DNA from: JALORV01 sp963775635 | Lineage (GTDB): Bacteria; Pseudomonadota; Gammaproteobacteria; Burkholderiales; Burkholderiaceae_F | NCBI GenBank assembly: GCA_963775635.1 | Contig: CAVZJO010000016.1 | Coordinates: 682,001 to 746,000, forward strand | DNA: 64,000 nucleotides | Direction: 5' to 3' | Part shown: positions 25,338-32,703 of the stretch, piece after piece | Numbering within the stretch: position 1 is the first letter of the stretch | How the letters are laid out: each line of letters starts with the position of its first letter | Notes under the pieces: generated by a model | Databases searched by the model: none | What the model saw: only the letters and a program-made list of their open reading frames with translations | What the model was told of the DNA's origin: nothing | Program-made: the position numbers and the translations under genes

Positions 25338-26440
25338 TGAGCGCCGTGTTCGAACCGGTCCCCGCGCGCGTTCCTCCGATCCCCCAGTCCGGGCTCATCG
25401 TCTGGCTGCGTGCCAATCTGTTCGCCGACTGGAAGAGCGCGTTGACGACGGTCATCTTCGTCGGAATCGCGCTTGTCTACCTGCCATCGTTTATCAACTG
25501 GGCCATCGTGCAGGCGGTGCTGCAGCCCAACGCTGAAATCTGCCAGCAGGCACGAGGTACCGGGGCCTGCTGGGGCGTGGTGGCCGAGAAGTACCGGCTG
25601 ATCATCTTCGGGCGCTATCCGTACGAGGAGCAATGGCGGCCGCAGCTGGCGACCATCCTGCTGGTTGGGCTGCTGATGGTGAGCTGCGTGCGAGTGTTCT
25701 GGAAGTCGTGGCTGGCGCTGCTGTGGGTGGCAGTGCTGGCCGCTTTCTTCGGACTGATGTACGGCGGAGTGTTCGGCCTCAGCGTCGTAACGACCGACCG
25801 CTGGGGCGGCCTGCCGCTGACGATCATGCTGGCGTCGCTGTCGATCGTGTTCGCTTTCCCGATTTCCGTGTTGGTGGCGCTCGGCCGCCGATCGAAGCTG
25901 CCCGCGATCCGCACCTTCTGTGTGATCTATGTCGAACTGATCCGCGGCGTGCCGCTGATCTCGGTGCTGTTCATGGCGAGCTTCATGTTCCCGCTGTTCA
26001 TGCCGCAGGGATTCACCATCGACGTGCTGGTGCGCGTGCTTGTCGGCATCACCCTGTTTGCCGCGGCCTACATGGCCGAAATCGTGCGAGGCGGGTTGCA
26101 GGCAATACCGAAGGGACAGATCGAGGCGGCCGACTCACTCGGCCTGACCTATTGGCAGACGCAGCGCAAGATCGTGCTGCCGCAGGCGCTGGCGATGGTG
26201 GTGCCGGGCATCATGAACAACTTCATCTCGATCTTCAAGGACACCTCGCTGGTCACCATCGTGTCGTTGTACGAGCTCACGGGCTCGCTGGGACTCGCGC
26301 TGAACTCGGACGCCAACTGGCGGCCGTTCAAGATCGAGGGCTACCTGTTCATCACGCTGATCTACTTCATCTTCTGTTTCGCGATGTCCCGCTACAGCCT
26401 GTGGGTGGAAAAGCAACTCAACCGCAGCAAGACGAGATAG
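25337..26440 (+). CDS. aapM: general L-amino acid ABC transporter permease AapM
   Basis: 367 residues from the ATG at 25337, which shares a base with the aapQ stop (TGATG). Multiple membrane segments, the periplasmic-side stretch with CQQARGTGACWGVVAEKYR that is characteristic of AapM, and the EAA loop EAADSLGLTYWQTQRKIVLPQ. It pairs with AapQ. The order J-Q-M-P is the standard aap operon. A hairpin region upstream of aapQ and tight coupling suggest the permease pair is made in fixed, lower amounts than AapJ. Confidence 0.9.
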   Translation: MSAVFEPVPARVPPIPQSGLIVWLRANLFADWKSALTTVIFVGIALVYLPSFINWAIVQAVLQPNAEICQQARGTGACWGVVAEKYRLIIFGRYPYEEQWRPQLATILLVGLLMVSCVRVFWKSWLALLWVAVLAAFFGLMYGGVFGLSVVTTDRWGGLPLTIMLASLSIVFAFPISVLVALGRRSKLPAIRTFCVIYVELIRGVPLISVLFMASFMFPLFMPQGFTIDVLVRVLVGITLFAAAYMAEIVRGGLQAIPKGQIEAADSLGLTYWQTQRKIVLPQALAMVVPGIMNNFISIFKDTSLVTIVSLYELTGSLGLALNSDANWRPFKIEGYLFITLIYFIFCFAMSRYSLWVEKQLNRSKTR

Positions 26441-26455
26441 CCAACGGCCGCCACC

Positions 26456-27265
26456 ATGACGCATCAAACGCACGAGTCGCACGACGCGCAGCAATCGCAG
26501 CACGCGCAGCAACTGCACCACGCGCACAACATCATCACGTTCGACAAGGTCAACAAGTGGTACGGCAATAATTTCCATGTGCTGCGCGACGTCGACCTGC
26601 ACGTCAAGAGGGGCGAACGCATCGTGATTTGCGGTCCGTCCGGATCGGGCAAGTCGACACTGATCCGCTGCATCAATCGCCTCGAGGAATACCAGGAGGG
26701 AGTGCTGAAGGTCGATGGGATCGAGCTGACCGATGACGTCAAGGCGATCGAAAAGATCCGCCGCGAGGTCGGCATGGTGTTTCAGCAGTTCAACCTGTTT
26801 CCCCACCTGACGGTGATCCAGAACCTGACGCTCGCGCCGATGTGGGTGACCGGCATGCCAAAGGCTGAAGCCGAGGAACGGGCGATGACTCAGCTAAAGC
26901 GGGTGCGCATTGCCGAACAGGCACAGAAGTTTCCATTGCAGCTGTCCGGAGGCCAGCAGCAGCGCGTTGCGATTGCGCGTGCGTTGTGCCTGAAGCCCAA
27001 GGTGATGCTGTTCGACGAGCCGACCTCCGCGCTCGATCCCGAGATGATCAAGGAAGTGCTCGACGTGATGATCGAGCTGGCGGGGCTGGGCATCACGATG
27101 CTGTGCGTCACGCACGAAATGGGGTTTGCCAAGGCTGTCGCCGACCGGGTCATATTCATGGACCAAGGGCCAGATCATCGAAGCAGAACAACCCGCACGA
27201 ATTCTTCGACCACCCGAAGAGCGAACGAACGCAGCGACTTCCTGTCGAAGATACTCGGGCATTAG
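26456..27265 (+). CDS. aapP: amino acid ABC transporter ATP-binding protein AapP, 3-prime end scrambled by frameshifts
   Basis: 269 residues as read. The ATPase is normal to about residue 235: Walker A GPSGSGKST, Q-loop VFQQFNLFPHLT, signature LSGGQQQR, Walker B MLFDEPTSALD and H-loop THEMGFA. After FMDQG the as-read frame makes no family sense, but the conserved ending appears piecewise: QIIEAEQPAR in the +1 frame, FFDHPKSERTQR in the +2 frame, and FLSKILGH back in the original frame. Three single extra bases, near 27167, 27200 and 27238, explain this. The N-terminus is also odd: about 25 residues rich in His and Gln before the domain begins. The ATPase itself should be functional. Confidence 0.88.
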   Translation: MTHQTHESHDAQQSQHAQQLHHAHNIITFDKVNKWYGNNFHVLRDVDLHVKRGERIVICGPSGSGKSTLIRCINRLEEYQEGVLKVDGIELTDDVKAIEKIRREVGMVFQQFNLFPHLTVIQNLTLAPMWVTGMPKAEAEERAMTQLKRVRIAEQAQKFPLQLSGGQQQRVAIARALCLKPKVMLFDEPTSALDPEMIKEVLDVMIELAGLGITMLCVTHEMGFAKAVADRVIFMDQGPDHRSRTTRTNSSTTRRANERSDFLSKILGH

Positions 27266-27298
27266 GTTCTCGCCACGCGGCGCCCGGCCGCGATACCG

Positions 27299-28726
27299 AT
27301 GTTCGAGCTTTCCTGGCTGCATTGGGGCACGATCGCAATCGTTGCCGACTGGGCGATCCGGATCGTCATGTTGCCGATCGTTCCGACGCGGCGTTCGCCG
27401 GAGGCGGCCAAGGGCTGGCTGCTGCTGATCTTCTTCCTGCCGTGGGTCGGTCTCGTGGCCTATCTGCTGATCGGCCGGCCGCGCCTGCCGCGCTGGCGCC
27501 TCGAGCGGCTGCAGGCATACATCGCGCGCGTCGAACCGCTGCGCGTCCGCTACGTTACCTTGCCGGGCATCGAGCCGCCGCGGGTTGCGCCGGCCTACGA
27601 ACCCAGTGTCCGGCTGGCAACTGACCTGTCGCGGCTACCGAACTTCGGCGGCAACGCGGTCGAACTGCTGACCGACTACTCGGAAATCCTGGCGCGCATC
27701 GCCGCCGATATCGAGTCGGCCCGCTCCACCGTGCACCTGTGCTACTACATCTTCGACGTCGACGCGCAAACTCGCGCCGTCATCGATGCGCTGGGGCGCG
27801 CCGTCGCGCGCGGCGTGCGCTGCCGTGTTCTGGTCGACGCGTTCGGCTCGCGGCCGATGATCCCGACGCTGATTCCGAAGCTGCGCGAGCTCGGCATCGA
27901 CGCGCGGGTGGCGCTGCCGTTCCGCTGGCGCAAGCCGGAGCGGCTCGACCTGCGCAATCACCGCAAGATCGTCGTGATCGACGGCTGCGTCGGTTACACG
28001 GGTTCGCAGAACATGGTCAGTCCGGACTTCAAGCCGGGCCTGACCTACAGTGAACTGGTGGCGCGCATCGAGGGTCCGACGGCCGTGCAACTGCAACTGG
28101 TGTTCGGCGCCGACTGGTACGAAGAGACCGCGGATTTCATCGGCGACGAGTCGTTTCCGCCGCCGTGCACGGCGGGCGACTGTCCCGCACAGATCCTGCC
28201 GAACGGCCCCGCCTCGTCGACTCAGCGCGCGCAGCGCATGGTCGTCAACCTGGTGTATGCGGCGCGCCGCCGCGTTGTGATCACGACGCCGTACTTCATT
28301 CCCAGCCAGGCGCTGCAGGAAGCGATGGAAACTGCGGCGCAGCGTGGCGTGGAGGTGCATCTGATCGTCGACCATCGCAAGGACCAGTTCATGGTCGCCA
28401 ATGCCCAGCGGTCGTACTACGAGTCGCTGCTCGGTACCGGGGTGCACATTCACGCCTACAACGAGGCATTTCTGCACACGAAATCGGTGTCGATCGATGG
28501 CGAGGTAGCCTGGGTCGGATCGTGCAACATGGACCTGCGCTCGTTCGAGCTGAACGAGGAGGTGATCGCCCTGTTCTTCAGCCACGAGATAACGGCGCGG
28601 CTCGAGGCGATAGAACGACGCTACATGCAGGGGTCGGAGCAGGTGGATCTGGACCGCTGGAGGCGCAGGCCGTTCCTGGATCAGTTGGTGCAGGACCTGA
28701 CGCGGCTCGTGAGTCCGCTGCTCTAG
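27299..28726 (+). CDS. cls: cardiolipin synthase
   Basis: 475 residues. Two N-terminal membrane segments (about 5-25 and 38-60), then two phospholipase D catalytic motifs of the HxKxxxxD form: HRKIVVID in the first half and HTKSVSID in the second, each followed by Gly/Ser-Asn residues (GSQNM and GSCNMD). This arrangement is that of bacterial cardiolipin synthases, which join two phosphatidylglycerol molecules, or phosphatidylglycerol with another lipid, at the inner membrane. It starts 33 bp after aapP; co-transcription is possible but not functional in an obvious way. Confidence 0.88.
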   Translation: MFELSWLHWGTIAIVADWAIRIVMLPIVPTRRSPEAAKGWLLLIFFLPWVGLVAYLLIGRPRLPRWRLERLQAYIARVEPLRVRYVTLPGIEPPRVAPAYEPSVRLATDLSRLPNFGGNAVELLTDYSEILARIAADIESARSTVHLCYYIFDVDAQTRAVIDALGRAVARGVRCRVLVDAFGSRPMIPTLIPKLRELGIDARVALPFRWRKPERLDLRNHRKIVVIDGCVGYTGSQNMVSPDFKPGLTYSELVARIEGPTAVQLQLVFGADWYEETADFIGDESFPPPCTAGDCPAQILPNGPASSTQRAQRMVVNLVYAARRRVVITTPYFIPSQALQEAMETAAQRGVEVHLIVDHRKDQFMVANAQRSYYESLLGTGVHIHAYNEAFLHTKSVSIDGEVAWVGSCNMDLRSFELNEEVIALFFSHEITARLEAIERRYMQGSEQVDLDRWRRRPFLDQLVQDLTRLVSPLL

Positions 28727-28820
28727 CGCTGCGATCCGCGTGCGTCGTCGCAGGGACGATGCACGCTCGGTCTCGCGGCACCCGTTCATAATCGCGGCTT
28801 CGTCCGAAACGGAACACCCG

Positions 28821-30878
28821 ATGTCTGCGATCGAATCAGTCGCCATACCGGTTGCGCGGAAAGCCGTGCTGCCGTATGCGGTGACGATCTTTCTTTCCGC
28901 CTTTCTGCTGTTTCTCGTGCAGCCAATCATCGCCAAGCAGATCCTGCCGTGGTTCGGGGGATCGTCGGCGGTGTGGACAACGGCGCTGGTGTTCTTCCAG
29001 TCAACTCTGCTGGCCGGCTACGCGTATGCGGACCTGACCCAGCGACTGGGAGTTCGGCGTCAGACGCTGCTGCATGTAGCGTTGCTGCTGCTGTCGCTCG
29101 CCTCGCTGCCGATCCTCGCCTCGCCCGACTGGAAGCCGCAGGGGGCCGAAGCCCCGATCGCGCGCATCATGCTTCTGCTGCTCGCCACCATCGGCCTGCC
29201 GTACTTCCTGTTGTCGACCACTACGCCCCTGCTGCAGGCGTGGTACTGGCAGCGCTTCCGCAGCGCGGTTCCGTACCGGCTGTTCGCGCTGTCGAACTTC
29301 GCGTCGATGCTGGCGCTACTCGGATTCCCTGTTCTGTTCGAGCCGTGGTTCTCGCTGCCGCAACTCGGCTGGATGTGGTCGGCGATGTACGGCGCCTTCG
29401 TGCTGGCCTGTGCAGCGACCGCCTGGGCGTCGTTGCGCCGCATCGATGCAAGCGAAGCCGACCGCGCCGGGGCTGAGGCGCTCGCGACCTCGCCGGCCCC
29501 GACGCTCGCGGTCCAGTTGCGCTGGCTCGCGCTGGCCGCGATGGGATCGGTGATGCTGCTGGCGGTCACCAATCACGTGACGCAGAACGTCGCCAGTGTT
29601 CCATTCCTGTGGGTGCTGCCGCTGTCGCTCTACCTGCTGAGCTTCGTGCTGACGTTCGATCACCCCCGCTGGTACAAAAGGCCGCTGATCGTCGCAGCCG
29701 TTGCGCTCGGGGTACCGGCCATGGCCTGGCTGATCCCCTCGCTCGACCTGAGGCTGGCCGCATCGGTGTTTTTCGCGGGACTCTTCGTGGCCTGCATGTT
29801 CTGCCATGGCGAACTGTCGCGGTTGCGGCCGGATCCCCGCCATCTGACGCGCTACTACCTGATGATCTCGGTCGGCGGCGCAGCGGGAGCCGTGCTGATT
29901 GCGATCGTGGCGCCGCTCGCGCTGCGCGGGTACTTCGAGGTCAACATCGCTCTGGTGCTGCTCGCGCTGTTGGTACTGGTGCAACTCAGCGGATGGAAGC
30001 GCCTGGTCGGCCTTGCGGTGGTCGGTGCGACGGCGTTCTTCGCGGTGCGCGGCGCCTACGAGTATGCGAAGGACCTGCGCGTGATGGAGCGCGATTTCTA
30101 TGGTGTCGTGCGCACCCGCGACCGTGCCGAGCCCTCGCCGTATCGAGCGATGCTGCATGGTGGGATCATCCACGGCGGACAGCTGCTCGGAGATGCCTTC
30201 CGAAACACCCCGAGCGACTACTTCGGGCCGGGTTCCGGTTACGGGCGACTCTTCGCCGCGCTCAACGCGATCGCGCCTGCGCCGCGCAAGGTGGGCATCA
30301 TCGGGCTTGGTGCGGGCGTGGTCGCATCGTACGGTCGGCCGGGCGACACGTTCACTTTCTACGAGATCTCGCCGCGCGTCATCGACGTGGCGCGCTCGGA
30401 ATTTACCTTCCTCAGCGATACCGCCGCTCGCACCGAGGTCGTGGTCGGTGATGGCCGGCTGTCGCTCGAACGCGAGGCGCCGCGCGTCTACGATGTGCTC
30501 GGCATTGACGCGTTCGCCGGCGATTCGATTCCGATGCACCTGATCACGCGCGAGGCGATGTCCCTCTACATCCACCACCTGGCGCCGGATGGTGTCATCG
30601 TGTTCCAGGCGACCAACCGTTACATCGACCTGCTGCCCGTGGTGAAGCGGCTGGCAATCGAATTCGGCATGGAAGCGATGCTGGTATCCGACGTGCCTGC
30701 CAGTGCCGAGAGCGGCCCGGAGTACTGGCTGTCGTCGACCGATCAGGTGCTGGTCACCCGCAACCGTGCCCTGCTCGAGGCCGATGCATTGCGCTACGTC
30801 GCCACGCCGATCATTGATCGCGGCGACCTTGCGACCTTCACGGACGCACACCATAACCTGGTACGTATTCTCAAGTAG
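28821..30878 (+). CDS. membrane protein with spermidine-synthase-like C-terminal domain
   Basis: 685 residues from the ATG at 28821. The first two thirds hold roughly ten to twelve membrane segments (starting AVTIFLSAFLLFLVQPIIAKQILPW, shown here in part as the FLVQPI motif), the last third a Rossmann-type methyltransferase/spermidine-synthase fold: VGIIGLGAGVVASYG, FYEISPRVIDVAR, VVVGDGRLSLE and IDAFAGDSIPMHLITREA. Proteins of this fused type are annotated as MFS/spermidine synthase, but most lack evidence of polyamine synthesis. The Asp-rich DAFAGDSIP motif is kept. Function unknown beyond the fold; the aminopropyl-transfer activity is unproven. Confidence 0.78.
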   Translation: MSAIESVAIPVARKAVLPYAVTIFLSAFLLFLVQPIIAKQILPWFGGSSAVWTTALVFFQSTLLAGYAYADLTQRLGVRRQTLLHVALLLLSLASLPILASPDWKPQGAEAPIARIMLLLLATIGLPYFLLSTTTPLLQAWYWQRFRSAVPYRLFALSNFASMLALLGFPVLFEPWFSLPQLGWMWSAMYGAFVLACAATAWASLRRIDASEADRAGAEALATSPAPTLAVQLRWLALAAMGSVMLLAVTNHVTQNVASVPFLWVLPLSLYLLSFVLTFDHPRWYKRPLIVAAVALGVPAMAWLIPSLDLRLAASVFFAGLFVACMFCHGELSRLRPDPRHLTRYYLMISVGGAAGAVLIAIVAPLALRGYFEVNIALVLLALLVLVQLSGWKRLVGLAVVGATAFFAVRGAYEYAKDLRVMERDFYGVVRTRDRAEPSPYRAMLHGGIIHGGQLLGDAFRNTPSDYFGPGSGYGRLFAALNAIAPAPRKVGIIGLGAGVVASYGRPGDTFTFYEISPRVIDVARSEFTFLSDTAARTEVVVGDGRLSLEREAPRVYDVLGIDAFAGDSIPMHLITREAMSLYIHHLAPDGVIVFQATNRYIDLLPVVKRLAIEFGMEAMLVSDVPASAESGPEYWLSSTDQVLVTRNRALLEADALRYVATPIIDRGDLATFTDAHHNLVRILK

Positions 30879-30892
30879 AGAACCTCGGTTCT

Positions 30893-32176
30893 ATGTCCGA
30901 TCCGGTCGAACTGTTGAAAGCGAGCTTCGCCGCGGCGATCGCGGCGGCCGACCCGCTGAAGATCGTGGCCGCACACCTGCCGCCGACGCCTTCGCGGGTG
31001 TTGGTGGTGGGCGCGGGCAAGGCGGCGGCCAGCATGGCGGTCGCGGTCGAGGACGCCTGGCCGCAGGCTGATCTCGACGGGCTCGTCATCACGCGTTATG
31101 CGCACGGACTGCCCACGCGTCGCGTCCGCGTGATCGAAGCCGGCCATCCGGTGCCAGATACGGCCGGTGAGTCAGCATCGCGCGAGATCCTCGAACGCAC
31201 CGCTGCGCTGCAGCCGGGTGATCTGCTGGTGGTGCTGATCTCGGGCGGCGGATCGAGCCTGCTGTCGCTGACGGTGCCCGATGTGTCGATGGACGATCTC
31301 AGGCATGTGACGCGTGACCTGCTGGCGAGCGGTGCGCCGATCGAACAGATGAACGTCGTCCGCAAGCACCTGTCGCAGATCGCCGGCGGGCGGCTCGGGG
31401 CGGCTGCGGCGGCACGCGGTGCACGCGTGCTCGCGCTGATCATTTCGGATGTCACGGGAGATGCGCCGACCGATATCGCGTCGGGGCCGTGTGCGCCCGA
31501 TCCGAGCACGTACGAAGACGCGCGGAAGGTACTTCAGCGGTGGAACGTCTCGCCTCCACCGGCGATCGATCGCTGGCTGCTGCGCGGAGCGCTGGGTGAG
31601 GTCGCGGAAACACCCAAACCGGGCGATCCGCTGTTCACGCGGATCGAAAACCGCGTCATCGCGACCGCTCATACGTCGCTCGAGGCGGCGGCCGAAGTGT
31701 TTCGACGCGTCGGGGTCCAGCCGGTGATTCTGGGCGATACCATCACCGGTGAGGCGCGCGAAGCGGCGAAAGTCATCGCCGCGCTGGTGCGCGAAGTGCG
31801 CGCATACGATGCGCCGTTTGCGCGTCCGGTTGCGCTGATTTCGGGCGGCGAGTGCACGGTCACGCTGCGTGACGGCGTCGGCGGACGCGGCGGACGCTGC
31901 AGCGAGTTCCTGCTCTCATTGGCGGTCGAACTCGAGGCAGCAGCCGGCGTGCATGCGCTGGCCGCCGACACCGACGGTGTCGACGGCAGCGAGGACAACG
32001 CCGGCGCGTGGTTCTCGCCCGACTCCCTGGCGCGCGCGGCACGCGCAGGCGTTTCGGCACGCGCGTCGCTCGACGCGCACGACTCCTACGGCTTCTTCGC
32101 CGCCAGCGAGAGCCTCGTTATCACCGGACCGACGCGCACCAACGTCAACGACTACCGCGCGATCCTGATTTCCTGA
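30893..32176 (+). CDS. glycerate 2-kinase (class II, MOFRL domain)
   Basis: 427 residues. An N-terminal DUF4147-type domain with VVGAGKAAASMA, VLISGGGSSLLS and MNVVRKHLSQIAGGRLG, and a C-terminal MOFRL domain with RPVALISGGECTVTL, GGRGGRCSEFLL and AADTDGVDGSEDNAGAW, are both complete. Class II glycerate kinases phosphorylate D-glycerate to 2-phosphoglycerate in glyoxylate, tartrate and serine-cycle metabolism. The related symbols ttuD and gckA are used; the substrate context here gives no choice between them. It follows the membrane protein gene by 14 bp, so they may share a transcript. Confidence 0.87.
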   Translation: MSDPVELLKASFAAAIAAADPLKIVAAHLPPTPSRVLVVGAGKAAASMAVAVEDAWPQADLDGLVITRYAHGLPTRRVRVIEAGHPVPDTAGESASREILERTAALQPGDLLVVLISGGGSSLLSLTVPDVSMDDLRHVTRDLLASGAPIEQMNVVRKHLSQIAGGRLGAAAAARGARVLALIISDVTGDAPTDIASGPCAPDPSTYEDARKVLQRWNVSPPPAIDRWLLRGALGEVAETPKPGDPLFTRIENRVIATAHTSLEAAAEVFRRVGVQPVILGDTITGEAREAAKVIAALVREVRAYDAPFARPVALISGGECTVTLRDGVGGRGGRCSEFLLSLAVELEAAAGVHALAADTDGVDGSEDNAGAWFSPDSLARAARAGVSARASLDAHDSYGFFAASESLVITGPTRTNVNDYRAILIS

Positions 32177-32206
32177 TCGTGCTTCGCGGCGTTAACGCAA
32201 GCCCGC

Positions 32207-32503
32207 TTACGGAGTCTCGGTCGGATCCAAGCCAGCGACGATGATCGCCGGCTCGTCGATGACCATGTCCGACATCGGCGGGAACGTCATCTCACCGAAG
32301 TAGTCGGCCGGCAGGTCGAGCAGCACCGCAACATCCGGCGCGTCCGAGCTCGGAAAGTTCTCCTCGAAGGCCGCAGCGGCGGGTTGATCGGCAGCGGCGT
32401 CGAACGGGACGTTCTCGCCCAAGTACCGCGAAGACTGGGCATGCGCTGTCGACAGTGTCAGAGCGGCGGCTATCGCGAACAGATTCAATGCAACGCGTTT
32501 CAT
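32207..32503 (-). CDS. small secreted protein of unknown function
   Basis: 98 residues starting MKRVALNLFAIAAALTLS, with a clear signal peptide cleaved near AHAQS (about residue 21), and a good GGAG ribosome-binding site 6 bp upstream. The mature part is short, acidic and rich in Ala, Asp and Pro, with no Cys and no recognisable domain (LGENVPFDAAADQP, LLDLPADYFGEMTFPP). It converges on the glycerate kinase gene and follows aceE on the same strand after a 200-bp gap. I do not recognise the family. Confidence 0.65.
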   Translation of the reverse strand: MKRVALNLFAIAAALTLSTAHAQSSRYLGENVPFDAAADQPAAAAFEENFPSSDAPDVAVLLDLPADYFGEMTFPPMSDMVIDEPAIIVAGLDPTETP

Positions 32504-32703
32504 CGTGATCTCCTGCGGACTGCACGCGGCAGCCGCTTGGTGCGGTTGAAGTCGACGCGGCCGATGGCCCGTCATCGTCGTCGGCCGATTGCCAACGTGG
32601 AGACCAGAGTAGGTATGGGGCGTCGCGGTCGCGACGGATTAACCCGTGCCGCGCGTGCCGGGCATGCGGCAGCCTGCGTGCAGATTTTTCACGGCAGTAT
32701 GGA
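32504..32703. other. 200-bp spacer between aceE and the small secreted protein gene
   Basis: No open frame with family character and no clear intrinsic terminator are visible. It must hold the 3-prime end of the aceE message and a promoter for the secreted protein gene, but I cannot point to a convincing box for either. Confidence 0.4.

Noticed and set aside
28740..28820. Upstream extension of the spermidine-synthase-like gene
   Set aside because: The extra 27 residues are Arg-rich and not conserved in character; the ATG at 28821 starts the expected membrane region.
29316..30854. 512-codon minus-strand open frame opposite the spermidine-synthase-like gene
   Set aside because: Composition is typical of antisense frames in GC-rich DNA; no family similarity recognised.
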